Part shown: positions 27,943 to 35,004 of the stretch, in pieces
Layout: the number at the start of each line of letters is the position of its first letter
Numbering within the stretch: position 1 is the first letter of the stretch
DNA from: Pedobacter panaciterrae
GTDB taxonomy: Bacteria; Bacteroidota; Bacteroidia; Sphingobacteriales; Sphingobacteriaceae
DNA: 64,000 nucleotides
Direction: 5' to 3'
NCBI RefSeq assembly: GCF_001636695.1
Contig: NZ_LGEL01000008.1
Coordinates: 62,001-126,000, forward strand
Program-made: the position numbers and the translations under genes
The notes under the pieces: model-generated
Told to the model about the DNA's origin: nothing
The model's database searches: none
The model's input: only the letters and a program-made list of their open reading frames with translations

Positions 27943-29241
27943 CTAATATAATACCCTGAACTTTATGGTATGCTCAATCTTTTTTAATGATTTAAACAAT
28001 TGCTTGTCGTACTGTGCATTTATGTCTGTAATCACGTAGCCAATTTCAGGATTAGTCATCAAAAACTGACCCACAATATTGATGTCATGCTTGGCAAAAA
28101 CAGTGTTTATTTTAGCCATAATGCCCGGTACGTTTTTATGAATGTGTATCAATCTATGCGATTTCTCTATTCTTGGCAATTGCAGGTTCGGGAAGTTACT
28201 GCTAAGGTAACTGGTGCCTGTATTCATGAAATCAATCATTCTTTTTGGAATGAAATCAATATTCCGTGGATTGTGTTTTGGATCATCAAAAACTACAACG
28301 CCCTGTTCAGTACAGGTAGTAATATCAACTTTATTCTTTGCACTGCCCAGAAATCCTATGGTTTTAAGCTTAACTGCTCTTTTTAATTTCTCCAATTCAA
28401 GTTTTTCTCCATCTGCCAAAAGCATCATGTGCACATCTGCAACATACTTCTCTTCGAAAGTAGTTTTATGACGAACAGAGAAACCATCTTTTTTCAGCAA
28501 TTCAATACTCATTGGGTCTGCATTGCCAATAATCAAACACAAAATCCTGTTCTTAGGATAGGATATAGCTCTTGGTAAATTGTTTACATACAAGAACTCA
28601 TCAAAGCTTGGGGTAATGTGATCGGCCTTTTTAACAATACTTTCTCTTGATATATTCTCAGTAAAAGCATAAAACTTCTTTATCAGCCCACTTTCGCGAA
28701 GCTGGAAATCAGAATAACCATCGCCAATACCGTAAAGGTCGCCTTCAAGGTTTAGCTGTTGCATCAATTTAACCTTACCGCCTTCCTCACTTAAAGGATT
28801 GGAATGGTCATAATCAATTATTTTTCCATCGCCGGTGGTTACAAAAGTATTTGCGTAGATGTTTTCTTTTTTAATATGGAACTTGCTTACTACAGGAGTA
28901 ATAAATTCTTTAAAACCACCAGATACGATTAGGACTTCATCTGCATGTTTTTTAAAGAATTCGGCATTACGCGAAAAAGAGGCAGAAACTTTTTTCTTTA
29001 AATGCGTAATTAATTGTTTTAAGTGATCTTCATTAGCCTCTAGCAATCGTACCCTTTGCGCCAAACTCTCGCCAAAGGAAAGCTTTCCTTCCATCGCAAG
29101 GTTGGTGTAATCTTCAATCTTCTGAAAAATAGCGTCTTTCTCAGGATGTTTTTTAAGAGAGATACGGGCCAGCTCATCTAAAGCCTCTACCTGTGTAAAG
29201 GTGCTGTCAAAATCAATAATGTAAATGTTTTTCTGCTTCAT
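27943..29241 (-). CDS. Phosphoserine phosphatase-like HAD domain fused to a truncated PGDH/ACT region
   Basis: This is a 432-residue protein. Residues 1-215 form a HAD-IB phosphatase with DFDST (Asp10, Asp12), a central VSGGFKEF and GIGDGYSDFQL, as in SerB. From about 230 the chain matches D-3-phosphoglycerate dehydrogenase: substrate-domain parts (ILCLIIGNADPMSIELLKKD, GVVVFDDPKHNPRN), then a jump straight to SSNFPNLQLPRIEKSHRLIH and a C-terminal ACT domain. The NAD-binding Rossmann core that should lie between is absent, so dehydrogenase activity is not expected. Phosphatase activity under ACT (serine) control is the likely role. The gene is 1 nt from its neighbours on both sides. Confidence 0.85.
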   Translation of the reverse strand: MKQKNIYIIDFDSTFTQVEALDELARISLKKHPEKDAIFQKIEDYTNLAMEGKLSFGESLAQRVRLLEANEDHLKQLITHLKKKVSASFSRNAEFFKKHADEVLIVSGGFKEFITPVVSKFHIKKENIYANTFVTTGDGKIIDYDHSNPLSEEGGKVKLMQQLNLEGDLYGIGDGYSDFQLRESGLIKKFYAFTENISRESIVKKADHITPSFDEFLYVNNLPRAISYPKNRILCLIIGNADPMSIELLKKDGFSVRHKTTFEEKYVADVHMMLLADGEKLELEKLKRAVKLKTIGFLGSAKNKVDITTCTEQGVVVFDDPKHNPRNIDFIPKRMIDFMNTGTSYLSSNFPNLQLPRIEKSHRLIHIHKNVPGIMAKINTVFAKHDINIVGQFLMTNPEIGYVITDINAQYDKQLFKSLKKIEHTIKFRVLY

Positions 29242-29242
29242 T

Positions 29243-30211
29243 TTAGTTGTTCTTTAACCCTTTGCAAATTTCTTGAATGCTTTGCTTAAGTGGTTTAAAT
29301 TGTATTCCGATTGTATGCTTTATTTTTTCGTTACTATATAAGCTTTCATTTAAGCTACTTTTTGCCGCATCACTTGTTAATGCTGCAGGTTTTCCCGTAA
29401 ATAGAGATGCCAGCTTTGCGGCTCTCCATGCAACACCGAGCATCCATGGCTTTGCTTCTTTGGCTGGTGCTTTTACGTTAAAACCCTGCGCAATTTCTCC
29501 AAAAAACTGCTGATAGTGATAATTTTCAGAAGATATGGTGTAACGTTCGCCGCTTTCTTTGCTGTTCATTAAAGCAATCATGCTTTTTGCCACATCATAA
29601 ACGTCCACAATTCCTGTAGCACCTTTAGTGTAATAAGAAAGGCCATCTTTTACCAGTTTAAATATTGCGCCGCTGCCTTCAAAACCGGCACCTGCACCAA
29701 TAATTACTGACGGATTTACAATCACTGCATCTAAGCCTTCAGCTATTCCGCGCCAAACCTCCATTTCGCCTTCATATTTAGAGATGGCGTATGAATGCGC
29801 TTTTGCATCGTATTCCCAGAAATCCTCTTCAGTAATCAATTGCCCTTTTTTTGCATTTCCTAAAGCCGCAACAGAACTTACGTGAACTAATCTTACGTTG
29901 TTTTCTGCACAAAGGTTAACAATGTTGCTTGTACCTTCAATATTGATTTTTAGTAATTTGGCTTTATCCTTCGGGTTAAAAGATACCAGGGCCGCGCAAT
30001 GGTAAACCTGGTGCACGCCCTCAAAGGCATCCTCAAGTGAAGAAATATCATTTATATCCGCAACAAACCACTCAATATCTGCGTTTTTGCTTATTGATTG
30101 GGGTATAACAGAGTGCTCGCGTTTTAATGCTTTTACTTTTACACCCGACTCAGTTAATTGATTTATTAATTCTGCTCCTAAAAATCCAGTGGCGCCGGTA
30201 ACTAATATCAT
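29243..30211 (-). CDS. NAD(P)-dependent epimerase/dehydratase (extended SDR)
   Basis: From the ATG at 30211 this is a 322-residue protein starting MILVTGATGFLGAELINQL, the GxxGxxG nucleotide-binding motif at the very N-terminus. The SDR active-site pattern is present: SSVAALG, then YAISKYEGE (Tyr and Lys). The closest flavour is dihydroflavonol-4-reductase-like or 3-beta-HSD-like. A longer frame starting at 30274 would add 21 residues before the Rossmann strand and run into the divergent gene's upstream region, so I reject it. It is first in the operon with the HAD/ACT fusion and tryptophan dioxygenase. The substrate is unknown. Confidence 0.9.
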   Translation of the reverse strand: MILVTGATGFLGAELINQLTESGVKVKALKREHSVIPQSISKNADIEWFVADINDISSLEDAFEGVHQVYHCAALVSFNPKDKAKLLKINIEGTSNIVNLCAENNVRLVHVSSVAALGNAKKGQLITEEDFWEYDAKAHSYAISKYEGEMEVWRGIAEGLDAVIVNPSVIIGAGAGFEGSGAIFKLVKDGLSYYTKGATGIVDVYDVAKSMIALMNSKESGERYTISSENYHYQQFFGEIAQGFNVKAPAKEAKPWMLGVAWRAAKLASLFTGKPAALTSDAAKSSLNESLYSNEKIKHTIGIQFKPLKQSIQEICKGLKNN

Positions 30212-30286
30212 TTCATTTTTTTTAGGATGTTCATTAAAATATGCTCTCAAAAATAGATATTTGATGGCATACATTTATAGTACTAT

Positions 30287-31468
30287 ATGTCTTTATCAGA
30301 TTTTTTTTCACCCTTAAGTCCAGACAAATTTTCGCCAAAAGCCGGATTTTATACCAGCCAGCTAGGTTTGAAGGCTACTTTTTACACAGATAAATTTCCT
30401 GACCTTGAAGAAAATGAATACGATATTGCCATTTTTGGAGTACAAGATGACCGTGCTTCTGTGAATAATGAAGGCTGCGGGCTGGCTCCCGACTATTTTC
30501 GGGCTCAGTTTTACAGTTTAAATGAAGGTGCTTATGCCAGTAAAATTATAGATCTGGGGAATATAAAGGCCGGGGCCTCAATTTCAGATACCTATGTAGC
30601 GTTAAAAATGGTAGTGTCTGAACTGATTAAACTAAACATTGTACCTATAATTATTGGTGGCGGGCAAGACCTTACATATGCGCAGTACCTGGCCTACGAA
30701 AGTCTGGAGCAGAAAGTAGATTTGGTTGTGGTAGATAGCAGATTTGATCTTGACGAAGAAGATCAGGAAGGGCTTGCTGCTAAATCAGACACTTATTTAA
30801 ATAAAATATTACTTCATCAGCCAAATTACCTGTTCAACTTTAGTAATATCGGTTATCAAACCTATTATGTTAATCAGGAAAGCTTAAAGGTAATGAGCAA
30901 GCTTTATTTTGATGTGCACCGCCTGGGTGAATTTGCAGATGATATCAGTTTAACCGAACCAATTGTTCGTAATGCCAATATGCTTAGCTTTGATATAGGT
31001 GCTATTCGTTCATCAGATGCTGCAGCAAATGCTAACGCAGGACCAAATGGATTTTATGGCGAGCAAGCCTGCCGTATTGCCAGGTATGCAGGGATGAGTG
31101 ATAAACTAACCTCTATAGGTTTCTATGAATTTAATCCTGCTTTCGATACCAATGGGCAAACCGCTATGTTACTGGCTCAAATGGTTTGGTATTTTGTTGA
31201 TGGATATTACAACCGTAAAAAGGATTTTCCACTTACACCAAAATCTCAATACCTTATTTACAGAGCCAGTTTAAATGATGGAACCGGAGAGATGTTGTTT
31301 GTTAAAAGTAAAAAATCTGATAGGTGGTGGATGCAGGTTCCTTACCCAACAGGGATCTCTAAAAATGAGCGATTCCACTTAGTACCATGTCGTTACGATG
31401 ATTATACTACTGCCGTAAACGGCGAAATGCCTGATCTGTGGTGGCGTACATTCCAGAAACTATTGTAA
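30287..31468 (+). CDS. Arginase/formimidoylglutamase-fold protein with degenerate metal site
   Basis: This is a 393-residue ureohydrolase-fold protein. The fold blocks are clear: YDIAIFGVQDDRASVNNEGC, APDYFRAQFYSL, then IVPIIIGGGQDLTYAQYLA, LVVVDSRFDLD and NMLSFDIGAIRSSDA. However, the binuclear metal ligands are altered. The GGGHE His is Gln127, the DAHxD His is Arg152, and the second Asp of SxDxD is Gly238. It is therefore unlikely to be a normal Mn-dependent hydrolase; it may be catalytically dead or use a different chemistry. It is transcribed divergently from the epimerase operon and appears to stand alone. Confidence 0.8.
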   Translation: MSLSDFFSPLSPDKFSPKAGFYTSQLGLKATFYTDKFPDLEENEYDIAIFGVQDDRASVNNEGCGLAPDYFRAQFYSLNEGAYASKIIDLGNIKAGASISDTYVALKMVVSELIKLNIVPIIIGGGQDLTYAQYLAYESLEQKVDLVVVDSRFDLDEEDQEGLAAKSDTYLNKILLHQPNYLFNFSNIGYQTYYVNQESLKVMSKLYFDVHRLGEFADDISLTEPIVRNANMLSFDIGAIRSSDAAANANAGPNGFYGEQACRIARYAGMSDKLTSIGFYEFNPAFDTNGQTAMLLAQMVWYFVDGYYNRKKDFPLTPKSQYLIYRASLNDGTGEMLFVKSKKSDRWWMQVPYPTGISKNERFHLVPCRYDDYTTAVNGEMPDLWWRTFQKLL

Positions 31469-31573
31469 TTTTACATTTTTTATAGCGTTATGTAGGGGCT
31501 TGAATTTATATTTGAGTGCAGGCATGCTATATCATAAACTGTATTAATGCTTGTTAAAATTAAAGAACACAAT

Positions 31574-32725
31574 ATGAGGAAATTATTAATTACTGCAGTT
31601 TGTTTATTACCTGTTGCAGCTATGGCACAAGGAAAATTTACACTGCAGGCTAAAGTTGGAAGCTTAAATGCCCCGGCCAAAGCATTTTTATACTATAAAA
31701 CGGGAAGTGCCCAGGTTGTAGATTCGGCAGTTATTGCCGGAGGCAAGTTTTCGTTTACCGGGCCTTTAACAGGAATAACACAGGCAGCAATTAGAGTTGT
31801 TCATGACGATAAAGCTTCTGCTCCGATAGATCCTGCATCTGTTGATTTATTTAGGTTTTACCTTGAGCCAAAAACCGTTCTGGTTAATTCGGCTACCGAT
31901 TCTGTTAAATATGCAGTAATAAAAGGATCGGCTGTGAATGATGATGATGCTAAGTATAAAGCTTTAACAAAATCTGTTATGGATAAAAACGCAGCATTAG
32001 AGGCCGAGTACAAAAACAAAACTGATGAAGAACGTAAGGATGAAAACTATATAAAAACCGTTCAGGGACGTAGCGAAGCACTTCAAAAAGAGTTTATAGA
32101 CATTAATAAGCAGTTTTATTTAGCTAATCGTGATTCTTATGTTGCTTTGGTAGCATTTGCCGGTACAATAGGGGCTGATGTTAATCCTGCTGTTGTGGAG
32201 CCCGACTTTAATAAGTTTTCTGCTGAGGTTAAGGCTACTGAGCTTGGTAAAAGTATAGCTAGTATGTTATCGTCATTAAAACAAAATAATGTTGGTTCAT
32301 TGGCGATGGACTTCACGCAAAATGATGTAAACGATAAGCCGGTTAAATTGTCTGACTTTAAAGGGAAATATGTATTGCTTGATTTTTGGGCTTCATGGTG
32401 CGGACCTTGCCGTGGTGAGAACCCAAATGTAGTTAAGGCATATAATACTTACAAAGACAAGAACTTTACTGTTCTTGGTGTTTCTTTAGATAAGCCAGGT
32501 CAAAAAGATGCCTGGTTACAAGCTATCAAAGATGATGGCTTAACATGGACTCATGTATCAGACTTAAAATTCTGGGATAATGCCGTTGCTAAGATGTATG
32601 GCGTCCGCGGTATTCCGGCAAATTATCTGATTGATCCAACCGGAAAAATCATTGCAAAGAATGTAAGAGGGGAAGAATTACAAAGCAAGCTTGCTGAAGT
32701 ATTAGGCGCTCCAAAAACTAAATAA
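31574..32725 (+). CDS. TlpA-like thiol:disulfide oxidoreductase with N-terminal DUF4369-type domain
   Basis: From the ATG at 31574 this is a 383-residue secreted protein (MRKLLITAVCLLPVAAMAQG is a clean signal peptide). An upstream in-frame ATG at 31547 would spoil the signal, so I reject it. The first 230 residues are a DUF4369-like beta-rich domain with a helical insert. The rest is a thioredoxin fold, with DFWASWCGPCRGENP carrying the active CxxC and a downstream GVRGIPANYLIDPTGKI (cis-Pro). It should work in periplasmic thiol redox chemistry. It is monocistronic, followed by a gap holding short repeats and a REP-like element. Confidence 0.93.
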   Translation: MRKLLITAVCLLPVAAMAQGKFTLQAKVGSLNAPAKAFLYYKTGSAQVVDSAVIAGGKFSFTGPLTGITQAAIRVVHDDKASAPIDPASVDLFRFYLEPKTVLVNSATDSVKYAVIKGSAVNDDDAKYKALTKSVMDKNAALEAEYKNKTDEERKDENYIKTVQGRSEALQKEFIDINKQFYLANRDSYVALVAFAGTIGADVNPAVVEPDFNKFSAEVKATELGKSIASMLSSLKQNNVGSLAMDFTQNDVNDKPVKLSDFKGKYVLLDFWASWCGPCRGENPNVVKAYNTYKDKNFTVLGVSLDKPGQKDAWLQAIKDDGLTWTHVSDLKFWDNAVAKMYGVRGIPANYLIDPTGKIIAKNVRGEELQSKLAEVLGAPKTK

Positions 32726-32784
32726 ACCCGCTTTGGTAGTTGTCAATTTCCTATAGGAATGTCCTGTGAAAATCGGGGGTTTAT

Positions 32785-32817
32785 ACAATGCTTACACAAT
32801 CGTTATACAATCATTAC
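32785..32817 (+). repeat. Three tandem imperfect 11-bp units
   Basis: ACAATGCTTAC, ACAATCGTTAT and ACAATCATTAC follow each other without gaps (consensus ACAATnnTTAy). They lie 60 nt after the TlpA-like gene. The rest of the gap 32726-33062 holds the REP-like palindrome at 32924-33022 and no gene. Confidence 0.6.
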
Positions 32818-32923
32818 GCATTGCAAACTGTGAATTGTTTAAAGGATGTGTAATGATTGGTTAATGAGTAACGAATTAGTGAATATTATATAGTGGCTAT
32901 GCTATAGCGCAGGTCACCATTTT

Positions 32924-33022
32924 CCCCGTCATCTCGACGATAGGAGAGATCTCTTGACAACGAGTAGCTACGAAGCAAATTGTCATAGCCAAGAGATCTC
33001 TCCTATCGTCGAGATGACGGGG
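32924..33022. repeat. REP-like palindromic element with perfect 33-bp arms
   Basis: Left arm 32924-32956 and right arm 32990-33022 are perfect reverse complements. Each contains GTCATCTCGACGATAGG and GAGAGATCTCTTG (or the complement), with a 33-nt spacer between. It lies between two convergent genes (TlpA-like and purD). The same arm sequence recurs at 40023-40092 and, shortened, at 24250 and 45948, so this is a dispersed family. It encodes nothing. Confidence 0.9.
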
Positions 33023-33062
33023 GATTTAAGAATCTGACGAACGTATAAAAAAGAAGTTATTT

Positions 33063-34334
33063 TTATACTAAGTCAAAACCAATATCTTCTCTAAAGTATT
33101 TGCCATCAAAATAGATGCGGGCAGCATCAGCTGTTGCTGATTGCAATGCATCGAACTGGCTATCCTGTAGGCTGCTAATTGCAATAACACGACCACCATT
33201 TGTTTTTACCACACCACCCTCAAGCGCTGTTCCTGCATGGAATACTAAAGACTGACGTACATTATCAATACCTGTAATGGCCTTTCCTTTTTCATATTCG
33301 CCAGGATAGCCACCTGCAACAATCATTACCGTTGCAGCATTTTTAGGGCTGATATTTAATTTATAGTCTTTTAATTTCTTTTTAGCTGTTGCAAGGAAAA
33401 GCTCTACCAGATCATTCTCAATTCTTGGAACTACGCTTTCCGTTTCCGGATCGCCCATGCGGCAGTTGTACTCTATAACAAAAGGTTTCTCGTTTACTTT
33501 AATTAAACCGAAGAATATGAAACCGGTATAATTGATTTTATCTTTCTTTAAACCGTTAACAGTTGGGATGATAATGTCGCGTTCAACTTCGTCTAAAAAT
33601 GCTTTGTTTGCAAAAGGAACGGGAGATACTGAGCCCATACCACCAGTATTTAAGCCTGTGTCTGCCTGGCCGATGCGTTTGTAGTCTTTTGCTTCGGGAA
33701 GTATTACATAGTTTTCGCCGTCTGTAAGTACGAATACTGAAAGCTCAATACCACTTAAAAACTCTTCAATTACTACTGTAGTTCCGGCATCGCCGAATTT
33801 ACCGCTAAGCATTAGTTTTAATTCTTCCTGTGCTTCTTCAACATTGTCGATAATTAAAACACCTTTTCCTGCTGCCAATCCATCGGCTTTTAATACCACC
33901 GGAATGGGATGGGATTGCAGGTAAGTTAAGCCTTCTTCTAAATTTTTAGCGGTAAAAGAACGAGAGCTTGCTGTTGGGATGCCATGGCGAGCCATAAATT
34001 GTTTAGAGAAGTCTTTACTTCCTTCTAAAATTGCACCTTCTTTTTTTGGCCCTATAACCGGGATTTTTGATAAACTTTCATCTTCAGCAAAAAAATCATG
34101 AATACCATTTACAAGAGGTTCTTCGGGGCCTACTACTACCAGTTCTATATTTTCTTTGAGAACGAGTGCTTTTACGGCTTCAAAATTATTGATGTTTAGG
34201 TTTATGTTTTTTCCATAAGCTCCTGTACCACCATTACCAGGTGCAATAAATAATTGAGAGCAAAGGGGAGACTGGCTCATTTTCCAGGCAAAGGCACTTT
34301 CTCTTCCTCCTGATCCTAATAGTAAGATATTCAT
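33063..34334 (-). CDS. purD: Phosphoribosylamine-glycine ligase (GAR synthetase)
   Basis: This 423-residue ATP-grasp enzyme makes glycinamide ribonucleotide in purine synthesis. It begins MNILLLGSGGRESAFAWKM. Characteristic blocks are VVVGPEEPLVNGI, FSKQFMARHGIPTASS, VVLKADGLAAGKGVLI, VVIEEFLSGIELSVFV, DTGLNTGGMGSVSPVP and VIEYNCRMGDPETESVVPRI. It is full length and cytoplasmic. It appears monocistronic on the minus strand, with a -7 box 33 nt upstream of the ATG. Confidence 0.97.
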   Translation of the reverse strand: MNILLLGSGGRESAFAWKMSQSPLCSQLFIAPGNGGTGAYGKNINLNINNFEAVKALVLKENIELVVVGPEEPLVNGIHDFFAEDESLSKIPVIGPKKEGAILEGSKDFSKQFMARHGIPTASSRSFTAKNLEEGLTYLQSHPIPVVLKADGLAAGKGVLIIDNVEEAQEELKLMLSGKFGDAGTTVVIEEFLSGIELSVFVLTDGENYVILPEAKDYKRIGQADTGLNTGGMGSVSPVPFANKAFLDEVERDIIIPTVNGLKKDKINYTGFIFFGLIKVNEKPFVIEYNCRMGDPETESVVPRIENDLVELFLATAKKKLKDYKLNISPKNAATVMIVAGGYPGEYEKGKAITGIDNVRQSLVFHAGTALEGGVVKTNGGRVIAISSLQDSQFDALQSATADAARIYFDGKYFREDIGFDLV

Positions 34335-34367
34335 CTATATATGATTTAATTGTTGGGTCTGTGTGGG

Positions 34368-34375
34368 CAAATATA
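34368..34375 (-). promoter_or_regulatory. -7 box candidate for purD
   Basis: The minus-strand sequence TATATTTG matches TAnnTTTG and lies 33 nt before the purD ATG. No clear -33 partner is seen. Confidence 0.4.
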
Positions 34376-34476
34376 CCGCTTTAGCTAAATTATCACAGTC
34401 TAAGTTTAAATTAGGCATAAAATATGCTTAGAAAAGGTTGTTTGTCAATAGATTTCGGTTTGTAAAAGATTAAAAT

Positions 34477-34484
34477 TAGATTTG
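34477..34484 (+). promoter_or_regulatory. -7 box just upstream of the small secreted-protein gene
   Basis: TAGATTTG matches TAnnTTTG and ends 8 nt before the ATG at 34493. A TTTG at 34459-34462 is present but closer (14 nt) than usual. The transcript would be nearly leaderless. Confidence 0.45.
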
Positions 34485-34492
34485 CCGCCAAC

Positions 34493-34795
34493 ATGAGACA
34501 CATTGTTACTTTATCACTGGTATTTTTTAGTCTTACCCATTTGGCCAAAGCCGAGCGGGTTGAGGGGCTAAGACTTATAACTGAAAAGTACTGCAATAAG
34601 CAGCAGGTCAGCACAGAACAGGCAACCGTTCGTCAAGGCCATCCTGATGAATCAAAGTATCCATTTTTCTTATCTTATAGTGCGTTAACGGCTATAGGAG
34701 TTCTTCCTGAAATACACATTATAAAATATAGGGCTGATAATCAAAGTATCTCAAATCTTGCAACAAGGGAGCAGCCTAAAAATAATAGTCCCTAG
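34493..34795 (+). CDS. Small secreted protein, function unknown
   Basis: This 100-residue protein has a convincing signal peptide (MRHIVTLSLVFFSLTHLAKA). A polar mature part follows with no recognisable domain (ERVEGLRLITEKYCNKQQVS and onwards). A good -7 promoter box ends 8 nt upstream of the ATG, which supports real expression. It lies between divergently oriented purD and the co-directional secA. I cannot name a family and it may be lineage-specific; a chance frame is not fully excluded. Confidence 0.5.
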   Translation: MRHIVTLSLVFFSLTHLAKAERVEGLRLITEKYCNKQQVSTEQATVRQGHPDESKYPFFLSYSALTAIGVLPEIHIIKYRADNQSISNLATREQPKNNSP

Positions 34796-34812
34796 TGTTG
34801 ACATTTATCGTC

Positions 34813-34833
34813 ATCCTGAATTTATTTCAGGAT
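34813..34833 (+). terminator. Small hairpin after the secreted-protein gene
   Basis: ATCCTGAA / TTCAGGAT form an 8-bp stem with a 5-nt loop, but no U run follows. The surrounding words (CGTCATCCTGAATTTATTTC) resemble a dispersed short palindrome rather than a standard terminator. The gap to secA (34796-35004) holds nothing else. Confidence 0.35.
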
Positions 34834-35004
34834 CGGCACATGCCTCAATTTCCGCTAAACCGGAATCCCGAATTTATTTAGGAGGAAGTGAAGCAAAAGC
34901 TTTGAGCGCACTGACAGCTGACATTCTGGCTTAGAGCCTCGTAATGGCTTGGTTGTTGTAATTTTATAGTTTTTAATAATAGTAATAAACAAACACAAAT
35001 ATAC

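Noticed and set aside
30212-30274. Longer N-terminus for the epimerase gene
   Set aside because: It would place 21 residues before the Rossmann strand MILVTGATGFLG and run to within 12 nt of the divergent gene, leaving almost no room for promoters.
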